Shown: positions 36,001 to 50,600 of the stretch, in pieces
Layout of the letters: each line of letters begins with the position of its first letter
Numbering within the stretch: the stretch's first letter is position 1
Origin: Mansonella perstans
Lineage: Eukaryota; Nematoda; Chromadorea; Rhabditida; Onchocercidae
Length of the DNA stretch: 64,000 bases
Reading direction: 5' to 3'
Assembly (NCBI GenBank): GCA_037074765.1
Contig: JBAMDO010000033.1
Coordinates: forward strand, 288,605 to 352,604
Translations under genes and position numbers: made by a program
The notes under the pieces: generated by a model
Told to the model about the DNA's origin: nothing
Databases searched by the model: none
What the model saw: only the letters and a program-made list of their open reading frames with translations

Positions 36001-39000
36001 AACATTCAGAATTACTTTCATATTTTATTCAAAGTTTTGACATAATCGATTTGATATGGCTCTTCATATCGCTTATGTCAATTGTAAAAGTTGGGTAACA
36101 TTTAATGTTCACATTCTGCGATATTTTTTTCAATTAGCTTTTTGTTTTAATTTCTTTTTTTTCATTTTCAGTTATCATTTCTGTAAGTTATGCATTTACA
36201 GAATTACAGCGTTAATTTTGCTTTATATAGCATGCAATATGCATAGCATAAATTCTTTTTCTTTTATGCACTTTCCGAAATATTTGATTATTAAACTTAG
36301 CGAATTATTAAAAAATTCGATTTATTTGATTATTGTACTTACATGAATTGCCAAAAAATTTTTCGAGAATGAAAGCTTTGTTACTTTAGATAAATGTAGC
36401 AATGTTACCGCATAAATATCACTTAGGAAAAAAAATTCTTTTTATTTCAATTTCCTGCTTCAAAAAGAAATTGTCTTCCTTCTTATTATTTTGAATATCA
36501 TATTACTTAAAATTTTGAGAATTTTGTATATTTATACATGAATCATATCTTTTTTTTGTTTTATCTTCCAGAGAGCAAGATTATCGATTACAAAGCAGAC
36601 GTATTTCTTATTTTGCATCATATGAAAATGTGTTGAATAAGTTAAAAGTTGTTCAGGATACGGTAAATGCACATATTCGTTTTGTATTTTCTATATATAT
36701 AGATGTAGTATTTTTAATGTGATATGTTTTAAACATTTAGAATTTTTTTAGTTCTATTTCCGAAAATTTTCAAAAGTGAAAAATAAGACAGTTAATGAAA
36801 TAACATTGGAGATCATTTCATTACATGAAACATAAAACCAATGTTTAGCATGGTTTTCATTGTAGGCATATGATTTTAAAAGAGATGAAAAGTTTTGAGA
36901 GAAAGTTTTAAAATTTTATCGTTGATAGAGAAGTTTGATATTTTTAGATGGTTTTGAAGAAGAATGAAATAATACGATTACATGCAGCATATGAAGAATT
37001 GAAAGAAAAAGAAGGATGTCCTAATTTAAGCGAAGATGAACAAATGGAAAATGAAATTATGTTGAAATGTGCCGTCAAAGATATTGATGATGCTATTCAG
37101 GTAGTTTGAAAAGTTAAACTTGAAATTAAAAATTGGATTACCGCTTCTGATATATTGTTAATTAATAAATACATTATATGGGTCTTAAGATAAAAGATTT
37201 TTTTTAATACCTTATATTATTTAGCTTTTTTGATATTTTTGTTTATTCTTCTTTACACATTTTAAATATATACTTTGTAGATGTTTTATACGAATTGCAG
37301 CGGGAAGCTAATGAAAGATAATGAAAAAAAAAAGTTTTTAACTCATATAACTCAAATTAGGAATAATATTATTAAGATGAAATTTTTAAAATTAATAACA
37401 GTATATAGGCTAAGTTAATTACATATATGGATTCCATAAAGTAACATATTTATATATATTTGTATTACAGTAATGTATTTTTATGTTTAAACCACTGTAA
37501 TTTATATTTAGATTATAGTAATATATGTATTTATATTTAGATTACAGTAATGCATATTTATATTTAGGTTACAGTAATGTATATTTTTAGATTTAGATTA
37601 CAGGAATAAATACTTATATTTAAATTGCAGTAACATATGTTTATATTTAGATTACAAAGAAATATATATACTTTTTTTTAAAATGAAACATTGAATTTTT
37701 GTTTAATAATTTATCAAAGTATTTAGTGCTAATGAATAATTATCCGAAAAATTTGTTAAATTTTACATTAGTTCATTTTTTTCGTTTATTCATTAGTACT
37801 TTAATAAATTACGGATTTTTAATCCATAATAAATTATGGAATATGAATTTTTTTCTTGTGTGTTTTAGGCTTATGAGTCGTTAGATTCAAAACGGAGAGA
37901 AATTAACGATGCACTAACTGAATTATCCAGGAATGAACCAAGGTATATTAATTATAGCTGAATTTATTTCTGTAATGAATTTATCTTTCAATAATTTTAT
38001 CATCATGCTTTTTACGTTTTTAGACAGTTTATTTACGTTTAATGATTTTTTTTGAAGTGAATAAAAATGCTCATAACGAAACAGTGCAAAATATAAAATA
38101 AGACTGAATAATTTTCTGAAATGTATATGATTTTTTAAATAGGCTATGAAACCATACAATTAATTATTCGAAAATAATTAGATTGTCATATTTCATACCT
38201 AATTATCTCATTGGCATTTTGGAAAATTAGGGAAAAGTAAATGATTAATTAATTATATGAAGCATGGTGCTTGATGTAAAAAAGATTTATTTAAATTTTG
38301 CTGTAGAAGCAGTGCTATTCGCTAAATCTTAAACTTTCTATTTGCATTATTGTTTTCTTTCAGCAATAATTTAGATTATTACAAAATAAAATTCCAAAAA
38401 GAAAAAACGAAAAATCCTGGAAAAAATTGTTATTTGTTACCAAATGGGATTTAATTATCCCTGTGCAAATATCAAGAATCTTTTCTTGTATCCATTCAAG
38501 TTTTGTTTGTTCATGTCTGTCTGTTTGCTTACAATCATTATAGTGTCAGATTGCACCAATAACAACTTATATTCATGTTTGACCTCCGGTATAACCTTTT
38601 TCATTTAGTTTTTCCAGCTTGCTCCATCTGGAAAAATTCCCTACCTCTTTTAGAGTGGCAATAAAAGTGACACCAAAAGGTCATCATAGTATTGGTAATA
38701 ACACGATAAAATACTATATGATTGGTGTAAGATGGGAGAAATATAAGATAGAGGGAAATTGCGTCAAAAATTTAATTATACATCTCCATATGGTTTATGT
38801 ATGCGTATATGTTTATGTTAATTAGATACAATAGAAAATTCAGTAAAAAGAGGATGAAGAAAAGATTATTGGATTTATGATAGATGCAAAAAACAAATAA
38901 ATAATTAAAGATCAATGAAGAAAAAAAAAGTATGGAAAATGGATTTCTTTTTTTTCAAACTAAATATTTATTTTTAAAGAAAATTTAAAAAAGAGGACGA

Positions 39001-39911
39001 AAAAAGCAAGAAAGTTTTGATTTAATTGAAATTTAATGAAATGAATAAAATTATATGGGTAAAATTTTTGTTAATAAATAAAGCTTTCAGATTAATACTT
39101 CCAAATCAATGATGATGATGATTCATGAAAATTAAAATATGAATCAGTTTCTTTTATTTTTTCTTCACTTCTATGATCACTTTTCATCCTGAATTCTTTC
39201 TAAACTAACACAGAAATTGTCAATGAATGAATGCATCAATGAAATCCATATCTTATTAAAAAATTTCTCTATAAACATCTTTTATGGTACGGCAAATAGA
39301 AAACAGGCGGGGAATGTTTTGTTTTTTTGTTTTTTTTCTTGATTAATACAATTAAAAGTTTGTTTAAAATTTTTTTCAAATTAGCAAAATTGGTTACTTT
39401 TTGAAATTTTTCTTGCATTCCGTTTTACAAAATAAAATCAGTAAAATTCCTGTTCAGGAAAAAGTTTGGCAGCCATTAAATTTAACCATAGCAATTGGAT
39501 CAAGTGAAATCTAAAACTTTTAATTAGTAAACTAATTAGCAATGGGCTAGAGATTAATCGAAATTTGCTAAACAGAATGTATTGATAATAATTATATGGA
39601 GAAGAAGTAAAAAAGTAGTAAAAATATCAAATATACCATTAATAGAAAGCAATAAATAATGTGATTGTAATTAAAATGTGATTTGAATTTAAATTACGGA
39701 AATTTGAAAAAAACCAAATCAGTAATTCATATGATTTAACATTGATTCAATTTTTTTTCTAGTGCTGTTTATATGAATGAAATGGATAAAAGAATATTGG
39801 ATTTTCATATCGCAAATTTGGAATATTTTATTGGCTCATCGATTGATGATGTTTCATTGAAGTATTGGAATCAAAAAGCAAATTATGGCCTAGAAGGACC
39901 GAACATGTATG
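33081..39911 (+). CDS. LSD1/KDM1-type histone demethylase, C-terminal half not found
   Basis: Twelve exons agree in phase: 33081-33225, 33513-33643, 33783-33861, 34096-34179, 34453-34568, 34918-35044, 35502-35599, 35829-35971, 36572-36662, 36948-37100, 37869-37942, 39763-39911; 463 residues. The SWIRM domain is at about 50-145 ([20 protein letters not shown]). The FAD dinucleotide fold follows ([10 protein letters not shown] at 157-166, VVLLEARSRIGGRI), then [10 protein letters not shown] helical, charged region at about 315-415 matches the LSD1 'tower' coiled coil ([20 protein letters not shown]). After it come [15 protein letters not shown] and [15 protein letters not shown], corresponding to human 'SSRDRQILDWHFANLEF'. 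The exon then ends at a good donor (TATG|GTAAGT). The expected continuation (NGYS...ALAEGLDI, the catalytic Lys region, GEHT FAD box) was not found before the convergent Toll gene. The intact enzyme demethylates H3K4me1/2 in the nucleus. The counterpart could be C. elegans spr-5 or lsd-1. Start chosen at [10 protein letters not shown]; an in-frame ATG at 33009 is less likely. Confidence 0.85.
35234..35392. repeat. Inverted repeat in LSD1-like intron 6
   Basis: The left arm AATAATAACTTCAAATCTATCATATCAT is the inverse of right-hand copies ATGATCTGATAGATTTGAAGTT (about 35326) and ATGATCTGATGGATTTGAAGTT (about 35371). CAAAGTTATTATTCTTTC (about 35305) pairs with the outer part of the left arm. Several alternative stems are possible. 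It may be the remains of a small inverted-repeat transposon or of local inversion-duplication. Confidence 0.6.
37463..37662 (+). repeat. About 30-bp tandem repeat in LSD1-like intron 10
   Basis: Seven or so imperfect units of ATTTAGATTACAGTAATRTATATTTAT follow each other; the core TTACAGTAAT recurs with changes. The host intron is 37101-37868. Confidence 0.7.
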
Positions 39912-41655
39912 GTAAGTGTTGTTTTATTGCATGCATTTTAAAGGTCGGAATAATTTGCAAAATAAAAAAAAAGTCGTAAAAGATTAGAAATGAAGATGCT
40001 AAATTTGACGAATATGTATTCAATGAAAGTTTGATAAATAAAGGTCAGTAAGGATTTAAATGGATTGACATCTTCCCGATTAATTAATAGAAAATGAAAT
40101 AACAAAAAGGTGTGGAAGAAGAAAAAGAAAAAAAAAACGAGCATTAGAATTTACTTAGGATGACCTTGTGTTCAGAATTTTATTGGTAATCATAAAATGG
40201 AAATGAAATTGATGAGTTTTTCAAATTTCTGAAAAAATAATTCAACTTTAAGCAAACGTAAATCGATTACTCTTTTTCTATTCTGAAGTTTTGTTTTTTT
40301 CTTTCACACTATATCGATTATATATCATTTGGCTTTGTTAATTTTTTTATTTTCTAATTCTTTTTTTCTTTAAATCTTCATGGATTACATTCATATATAT
40401 CATTCATTCTTTCATTTCCTTATCATTCCAAAATTGTTGCAGTATTTTGCATTCAAGTAAACTACAGTAGTATAGTTGGATAATAGGATTTACCATAATA
40501 TGAATATACAGTAATTTTAAATGGGTCTTATATGATGTTTTTAGTTTTTCATTTTTGGGGGTTTGAAAAATTTCAGCACATAAATTAACTTCTAATTTCT
40601 ATCAAGAAATTTTAGTTTTTGATTCATGATAATGAAATTTAGATATTAAAATAATATAGTGTATTTTAAAATCAATTTTTTTTTGCAAAAAATACATTAG
40701 CTTAAAATTAGTTGATGAATTATGTATGGACATTCCTTTAAACATTCCTTTATTCATAAAAAAGAATGGCAAAACACTGGATACGGTAGTGCAAAATAGA
40801 AGCAAAAAATGCAAAGTATATTTGAAAAAAAAAATTGAAATAATAGAAGGCAAAAATGATTTTTAGTACTTGTTTAAAAAAGAAAAAAAATTTAAATTCA
40901 TTTCAATTAATTCTTTATCTTTTCCTTAAATGAATGCTAATAGAATTAAACTTCTTTTAATAAAAAAAAACACTAAATGTGAAGGCAATTTCTCATACAT
41001 TTATTTATTATCTTTCAAAAAAATTAAATCTTTACTTCCGTAAGCATTTTAAACTAATTTTGAAATTTCAAAAAAAGAAATATTATCATTTAATGACAAA
41101 TAATTATGCAATAATATCTACAAAGTACAAAAACCCGTGAATTCGAGAAGAGCAATAATTAGCAATTAGTAAAGCAATTCGATAATATTTATAGTACTAT
41201 CTAAAAAATGGTTCAATTATTGATTTAAATTTAAGTCAGATACTTTTAAATGGTTTTTGAATCTTTGAAAACGAATTAAATAAATGATCTCCTATATTTG
41301 CTTCTCTAGGATGTTCTTAACTATAACTTGAATCTAATTTTTTTTTCCAATCTAATTTTTACTTATTGCAATTTTTTTCAATCTTCAAATAATTCATTCA
41401 TCAATTTTTAAGGACTTTCCTATTGTATAAAAGAAAAATTTTTTAATCCACAAATCAAATGCTGTTATTTTTTAAAGCAACTTTTTTCTTTTGAAATTTT
41501 AACACTGATGAAAAGAAATTAAATTTTTCAAAAAAACTCTTCTTTGAGCCAGTAACAATAAAATGTTAAATATTTTCAACAATGTCCCTAGCGGAATAGA
41601 TGTTTGATATATATATGTACATATATGGATAACATATTACAGTATGAATAACAGT
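39912..41655. other. Gap between convergent LSD1-like and Toll genes
   Basis: This 1.7 kb should hold the last LSD1-like exons, about 290 codons by comparison with human LSD1. I read all six frames for the family's NGYS, ALAEG, LPLGVLK, W-x-x-D/P-W-x-x-GS and GEHT steps and saw none. It is AT-rich with T and A runs only. Confidence 0.5.
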
Positions 41656-44600
41656 TTAAATAATATCACTAGGCACAATACTACCATAACAATCGGAATA
41701 AATCTGTGATGAGCCACCACTACAGGATGATGGTGTTATCCGTGTGGGTAAAGCTGAATGTAATAAATTCCAGAATAACGGATCATTCATTCGAATACAT
41801 GTATTTTTACGTAAAATTTGACCTAATTCAGCATCTAATTGATTTGGTTCAATGCCATCATCGAGTAAAGCAATTAATTTTTTATGACGATTTTTGGCGA
41901 AAATTTGATGAGATGTTTTGATCTGAAAAGAATTAATCAGTAAATGAAACAATAATTATTTTAAAATTCATTGAAATAAAATTAATTATTTTTAAAATTT
42001 ATCAACAATTAATGATTGTTCTCTTGTTTTTTCGCTGTTTTTAAAAATTCGTAATTAGTTCAACAGGTAATTAATTTTACAATTAAATTAAATGTTCTTT
42101 TCAATTTCTAATAATTATTTAAAAAGAAAATAATATACCTGTAATGTTCTCCATTCATTATCTAGGAAATGTTGGGTTAGAACAAGTATAAGTGATTGAG
42201 CACATTCCATTTGATTGATAAGTTCATCGGATATTGTATGTACTCGAGAGTTATAATTTGGACTATCCCTATGTAACAGACATAAAATATACTCTTCAGA
42301 TTCCAACTGCCTAAAAATAATTTTTTTTAGATTTCAATTCATTTAAATAAATCATTGATTCTATATTATAGATATTATTTGCCAGAATAATATGTTCCTT
42401 TTTTTTCACAAAAAATTAGTTTATATTTTAGAGCATTTAAAATTTTATTTTGTTTTTTAAATAAATAATTTCATTTCATTCATACAAAAATTTCTTTCTT
42501 TCACTTTTATCTCATAAAAGTTTAATTCTTTTTTTTGCTTTACTTTCTGGTTATTAAATTTGCGAATTTGTCTGCTGAACTATATTTATGTTGAAAAAAA
42601 GAAAAACTAACTAATCGGAAATATTCTAATGAAATTTCAAAAGTTTAAATTTTCAAAATTTCTCATACCTGTATAAGGTATCGATGATAAGTTTTTCATC
42701 CTTTTTCGAATAACTAATGAAAGCGTCGAAATGAATGAGTGGTAATGGACTGGAACCAGGTGTAGTATGTGTACCGGTAAATGATGGTGGTATCTTATAT
42801 CTCCGTTGTACAATTGCTGATTTTGTCTTTCGAAGAAATAATACAGCCAAAATTATCAAACCAGTTGTTATCAGTGCTGCAGCAAATAATATTGTAATGA
42901 TAAGAAATGAATTTGTTGTTCCTTCGGCACCAAATACACCACTTGCGGTAGGTGCACAAATGGTCCTAAAAATGGTATTACTTTATTATCCCATAAATGA
43001 GAGTAAAGTTATCTATTATTTGAAACTACTGTCGTAATAATAATCGTAATAATAATAATAATGGTAATAAAAAAAGAAATAACTAATATTATAATATCTT
43101 ATCTTTATCATTGAAATTTACTTTAATCTATAATATACTTTATTTTGTTATATTTTTTTTTATAATTTTCTGCTAAACAAAAAGTTTTAAAGGTAATTAG
43201 CACGTTAAAATTAATTAGCTAAAGAAATAACAATAAACTATGCTATTGATATTTTAAAAATATCATTGATAAGATTTGGTAAGTACAACCACTAATCTAT
43301 ATATTTTATTGTCTTAATTTTAAATTCTTATCCTATAACTTTACTGCTAAATAAAAAAGTTTTAAATGTAAGTAGCATAGGATTTATTAAAACAAAATTA
43401 ATACTAACGTATTAGCAGTAGCAATAAACTGTGCCATTGATATTTTAAAAATATCATTGTCAAAATTTGGTTGATAAGCACTAAGAATTGTTGTATCATT
43501 CTCTTGTATTGCATGAGTGATATTTTCAACACAAAAAATATCTGATACATCCTGTATCAGATCTAAATTATGTGAAAACCAAAACTGTATACGAAAACGT
43601 GGTAAGCAATCACAGCGGAATAAATTTGAGCCTAGCGTTATATTCGTAATCTGTTTACCATATTGCTCAATGGACAATGGTAAATCCTGAAAATATTGCC
43701 ATAATTTTATCATCGATATAATCATTACTATTTATGATGATATATAATCATTATTATTTATGATGATTAAATATTAAATAATAGATGTTTATATTATCAT
43801 GTAATTATTGCACATACCTATTTGCATATGATAAATATATTTTTGTTAGAAATCATTATAATGTAAAATTTCAACAGTAATTGAATTGAAGAGAAAAAAA
43901 TTTTCTTTTTCCACTTTACTTAACTAATTTTTAATTACCCCAAAACAATGAAATAATGAAGTAATGAAAGGATGGATACCTGTAACATATTATTATGTAG
44001 GGTAATGATCTTTAGTTGTGGCATTATTTCATGAAGTCTATCTTCAAGTGACATTAAATGATTGTTATGTAGCAATAAAGTTGTAATTTTATTCGTACGA
44101 TACAGTTCATCACCCGTTAATCGTATTAGATAATTTCCTGAGAGATCCAGCAGCTGAAAATTTCATCTAATGATTGTAAAAAATAATAATTTTTATGAAA
44201 TAATAAAAATTTAAAAAAAAAAGTCGAATGAAAAATTTCAATTAAATTTCAAATTTTGTTTTTAATTTCAATCAAATTTCAACTTTTGTTTTTTTAGCAT
44301 TGATTTTATTAATATTTAATTTGTGTTATAAATTATAACATTAACTTGATATATCTGTTCACATTTCAAATTCTTTTTTGAAAATTTCCAAACATTTAAT
44401 AAGAAACCTGTAATGATGGTAATGTATTGAATGCTAATGGTTGTATTTCCCGTACTGATGAATGATTAAGATGAAGATGCCGAAGACGTGTACGTCCCAG
44501 GAAATCATGACTGTGAACTATAGGAATTTCCATCTTCTCCAGGTAAATATGTGTAGCATACATTGGTATGTCCTAAAATTAACATTAATTAATTTACTAT

Positions 44601-47600
44601 TACATAATTAAAAGCAATATGAAATTTTAACATAATATTTAATTTATTTATAATAAGAAATCGCAGTTTAATTTTTTATCAGTTATTCAAATTTTTTATG
44701 TTATTGTAAAGTGAACTATTGGAAATTATTATGTAAAAATAATCATATATGAATTAATGCAAAATTTTTAATTAAAATTAAGTTGTTATGATACAATTTA
44801 CTTTTGGTGAGAAATTTTTTTGATCCTCCAATTCCAATGCTATGCAACGGACAATATTTATGGTATATGTGATATCATGATAGCAATGACAACCATTGGG
44901 ACATTTTGATTTGCAATCACAATTACCATATTGACAGCAAATGCAATTTGGCTCACAAACCTATAAAAAAAAAAAAATTAGTGAAATGTTGCCGAGAATT
45001 TTGAAAAAATCACTTGAAACATCTAATTAGTTTATTTGCTTTTAAAATTATCACTACAAATCTTTTCACTTCATCTATCTATCTAAAAAAATTTAAGCTT
45101 TTTATTTTAATTTTTAAAGAATTTTTTAATTGTATTACTAATTTACTTGTTGATAGTTGCATAGCAAATCATCGCTATCAATTTCCGATAATAAAATTTG
45201 TCGATTAGAAATTTGATGTAAGCAAACAGCACGATTATCATCAACAATATCGATAAGTGACTTTTCCTGCAAAAAATAATTTAACTGTATTTTTTTTTTA
45301 AATAAACACATCAAAAATCAATAATTAAATTAAGATGAATTAGCAAAGTAAATATAGCAAGTAATTGAGTAAAACAAATGTGGAAAACTGTTAAAGAAGT
45401 GGTTTCAACAAATGTTTTGAAAAAAAAACATAGTTCAGAAAAATTAGATAAATATAAGTAAGTAATTGAGTAAAACTTAAGTCATGAAAATATAAGTAAA
45501 AAATTGAAAAACTGTGTAAATATAATAAATGATTAAGTTAAAGTAAATCAGTTAAATGCAATAACTATTTAACCTGAATAAATTTTGAATGAAAACTAGA
45601 AAATCCAATAAATATATTAAAGCAATTAAAGAGTTCAAGTAGATATTACAATTAATTGAGTAAAACTTAATGTGAACTGTTAAATTAAATAAATATAATA
45701 AATGAGTGGAAGTTGTGAGCAGTGAGAAATCAGGTAGATAAAATAAGTAACTGAGTAAATTATAAATGATAAATTAAATAATCACATTAATTTTTAATTA
45801 ATTAACTAAACGATCAAAATTGCACTACTAAAATGTCCACTAAATTAATTTTTACTTAAGAAACACGTAAAATTAATTAATTAAATAATGAAAAGATTAA
45901 TTAATTAAACTAACATCTTTATTGTTGCGAATCCAGTCCATTTCGCAGCTACAATCTAACGGATTATCAGCTACAGATAATCTTATCGGATGACCAGTTG
46001 CTAAAGTATCCACCAGAAATGCTGCTAATTGTAAGCTGGTCAGTTGATTTTTTTCCAAAGCCAAGCTATTTAGGAATTGTTTATTTCGAAATGTACCATT
46101 GTTGATTGTATGAATTAGATTATCGCTTAGATTTAAATATTCCACTGTATCCGGAATTTGCTCATCCGTTAAAGCCATAATACGATTTCGTTGTAACTAT
46201 AGTTTTAAAAAAAATTTATTAAAATTAAATTTGAGAAATTTTTTTCCTTTTTTTGAAGTTAAATTAAATTTTCTGAAAATTTGTTAGCATAAAGTTTTCT
46301 CTTTTTTTCTAATTAATTACTTTCATTTACTGTTTAATTACCTGTACATGACGTATCCGTGATCGTTGAGTACTACTAAGCAAGGTAATTTGATTATTGC
46401 TTATGTCAAGATGTGTCATCGTTATTGGAAATTCATCCCATTGAAGTAATTGAATCATATTGAAACTCGAGTTAAAACGTTTAAGACTTTGTAACTGTTG
46501 AAATGCTCCATTGAAATTTGTCAAATAATTGCCCGAGAGATCAAGTTGACGTAATTTGGGACATTTTGAAAATGCATCTTCTGCCAAATGATCAATTGTA
46601 TTGAATGATAAATCAAGTTCAGTTAAACGAGGCATATCGGAAAAAATATACGAATCAATCTGTAATCAATAATTAACTAACTGAACTTATATAAATAATA
46701 AATTTTTATTTTAAAATTTGAATCAATTTTTGATACAATCGTTTTAGTTTTTTTTCGAACGGTCCAATTTTTCTTAATTTTCTGAGAAATTTTTTTTTAA
46801 ATTACTTTTTTATTTTGTCTAGAAAGTTTCACATTATCTTTTTTTTTAAAGCTTTGCTAAATATATAAATAAAATTTGATGGTTGATTAGATTAGGCTTG
46901 GAACATGTAATTTAGCCAAGATAGAAATGAATGATAATTTCTAGCCAAGATAAATTAGCATGATAGTTATGTGATGGTTATGGTATGAATGCTTTTATGC
47001 ATAAATTATTTTAAAAAGACATTTTTCATTATTTAATTATTTTATTTCGTGATTTTTTTTTTTTTCATAAATTTTTGTCATTGAATTATTTTCGATGCAA
47101 ATTTTTTATTTCATTTCAAAAATTAAAAAATAAAGAAAAAAAATGAAATATTTTATTGAATAAGAAAATTTTTATTGGTAAACATAATTTGTTTTGTTTT
47201 TGTTTTATTTATTTCATTTCATTTCATTTCATTCCAATTCTTTCAATTCGATATTTTTTCTTTTTCGTTCTTTTTTTTTGTCTTCCTCTTCTCAACAAAA
47301 AGGTCATAATTTTTGGCGTCAATAAACTACATTAAAGTTATTTTTAGGCTAATGGGAAAAAATGTGAAGTAAAAAAAAAATTTTTTTTAACCAAAAAAAA
47401 AGGAAGAGGGAGAGGCGGTAAGAGAGAAGAAAAGGAAAAAAAAAAGAGAGGAATAAATGACCATAGGTGGACCGTTAAGAAAGATATGTTGGGGGTTTGA
47501 CAAAAATTGATGAAAGGATGGAAAGAAGTTGAGAGGAATGATGGAATAGCAGTTGTTAAATTGCATTGAATCTTCTTGTTCCTGAAGAACAAATCAAGAG

Positions 47601-50600
47601 GAAAAAAACTTCTGACCGTGTGAAAAACTCTTTTAACATTTTCGAAAAAATTTATATGTAAAATGAAGAGAAAGAAAGAGAGAAAGAAGAAAGGGAAGAA
47701 AATAACTATTTGTAATTGAATGAAATTTTTGAAACGGATCAGTTCAATTAGAAAAGAAAGAAAAGACAAGAGACGAAAAGTGCAAGAGAGAGGGAGAGAA
47801 AGAAAAAAAGGAAAGAGGAAAATTTAATATTCTTGACTTGAATGTAAATTTGATTGAATTTGAAAAATGTAACGGATCAATTTAAATTTTAGAAACAAAA
47901 AACAAAAAGAAAAAATCGTAGTAACCATACCGATGCAAGTTTGTTCTTGTGAAAATTGAGCTTTTGCAAATGAGGCAGTTTGTTGAAGAGAAACTTGTAG
48001 GTTTTGCTGAAATAGAAAATTGGCGTTCAAACTGAAATTTCATACTTTTCTTACAAAAAGAAAAATTATGATTTGAATTATAGGTATAATGAGAGAAGGC
48101 AGTGAAATTATCAATTATTTCAATTGATTCTGATAATTGTAAAAGTTAAAACTTTTTTTTGAATGTAAATGAATTTTGCGAAATGTTACTTTAAAATGGA
48201 ATATTTCAAAAAAGTTTCTTCGTAAAATTTTATTTAAACAATTCGTTAATGGATTTTTTTTTTTAAATCTATAAGTTTTGTAAAAAAATTTCCTTTTTTT
48301 TGAAAGTTTTAAAAGTTTTTTTGAAAATTATAAAGTGTTATTACTAAAATAATGATACTTAATTTTGCAATGAAAATTATTTTGCTGAACGGATTTAATA
48401 TATCAAACTCAATTTGTTTTATTTCAATTTCTATATTTTCTAGACTAATTGATTGGTTTGAGAGAAAAAAAAAAGCCGGAACAGACAGGCACGATTGTTT
48501 GCAATGAAATTAATCAATCTTGGAAGAACTAAATTTTATCTTTAAATGACTGATAATGAATGAATTTTTGTTTTCTCTTTCTTTGCAATATAAAAATCAC
48601 TTCGAATCATTTTGTATACATTTTGTATTAGAAATACACAAAGCAGAATATGAATGAAGTCACTTGCATATTTTATTTCACAAACTAATTTCATATTTAA
48701 TAATCATTTACTAAAAATTAACAGTCATTAAAATCATTTACTAAAAATTAACAGTTATTAAATGTTTGCCCGGAAATGAAAGACTAATTCCATATTTAAT
48801 AATCATTCATTAAAAATGATTAATTGATAATTGGTTGATTGATATTCTTTAATAACATATTCTCAAGCTTATCCTATTCTTTTAATGGAAAATAGAGCTG
48901 GCAAATATTGTTAGCATTTGTTAATTTGATAATTTAACAAATTGAAAATAGCAAGGGTTTATTTTTGTTTTATCGTGGTAATATAAAAGTACAAATAAAT
49001 ATTCCCACTAAATTATATAGACTATATTAAAAAGGACGAGAAAAAAAGAACCTTCGTGGCTTTAATTTTTTCCTTCAACTTTAACTTTATCATAATTCTT
49101 AAAATATTCTTTAGTTACTGTATGATTCTTATGAAATCATATATGTTTATAGGATGATTCTTAAGATATTATATGTTTATATCATGATTATTAGGATTTT
49201 TAAGATATTACATATTTACAACATAATCTATAGGATATTCTCTATTTACATTAAATTCGTAAATACATATCCATGTTCATGCTCATGCTAACATGCGAAC
49301 TAATTAAGGATTTTTTAATGGCGAATTAATTGTCCATAATAATTAAGGAAATGTTCAAAACCATTAATATTTTCATTAATAGTTTTGTCTAGTTTCTTTA
49401 ATTATACAGGTAGAAATATATTATTTAAAACTTAGCTTACAATTTAAAAATTTAAAAAAAACAAACAAACCTAATTTGATTGTTTGATAAGTCGAGATTG
49501 CGAAGTTTAAATAAACGTCCTAATGCCGGTGGTACTTCGATTAATAAATTTTTACCAAGATTTAATTCTTGTAGCTGTGTTGTTGCTTCAAATATATTCA
49601 TATCCAGGTGATAAATTGAATTATTGAATAAATTCAAATGTGTTAGGCTTGTAAGACCTTGCAAATTATCTTCATCAATTTCTGCTATTCGATTGGAGCT
49701 AAGATCAAGCTGAAATTAATCAAATTTCATCCTAATTACTTTTAATTTATAGCTTCTATATACCAAAAAAAATATTTTTCATAATACACTCCATAATAAA
49801 ATTCATCAAATTTATTTGAATAATAAATTAAATAAAATTTAATTGAAATTAATCTCACACCACAGCATCATTTTTATTACTTGTTCAGTTAATTATTTAA
49901 ATGCAAAAAAAAAAATTCATCTATTCAAATTTTATTTTCGCATTTCAACAATTTCAAATTTTTTTTGCTTTCTTTTATTGATTAGTTTGAGATGATGAAA
50001 TGAGAGAAGAGATGAGAAGAATGAAGTGAAACTGAATGAATGTACTAATTATTATGTTATTGATTGGAATAATCAAAAATGTTTGAAATGAGAAAAGTTA
50101 TAAAAATTAAGTAGCATAGAATATTTATGATGTATTATTGTGCTTATTGGAAGTGTACAAAATTTTTATAAACATATCAATACGAGTAGTAAGTAATGAA
50201 TTGATTTAACAAAATTAAATTATGAATCGTGATATTTCAATCGTTGTATAGCAGTGATCGTGATTGCAATCGTTGCAGAGCAGTGAGAAGAAAAAAACAG
50301 AGGACTTTTTTCTCATTTAATTAACATTTTAAAAGTTTTGAAAGACTTTTGATTAAAAGTTTTTTTTTCTTTTATTCTGTCAGAATTTATTTTTAAAATT
50401 TTTTTAAAATGTTCTTTTGCTATAAATTAAAAGAGAAAGAAAAAAAAGGCAAAATGATCATTGGTAAAGAAATTAATTCAATTCAGAATTATTACTATTA
50501 AAAGAAGTAAGTTTAATTAGGCAATCATCTCAATCTCACTCATCATCATCATCATCATCATCATCATCAGCTTTTATCATTCACAAATGTCTCTTTCAAT

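Noticed and set aside
41706..41921. + strand frame as a possible late LSD1-like exon
   Set aside because: It is the antisense of the last tol-1 TIR exon and bears no amine-oxidase motif.
47344..47769. 141-residue Phe/Ser/Leu-rich - strand frame
   Set aside because: Produced by a purine-rich + strand inside a tol-1 intron; no start context, splice support or family.
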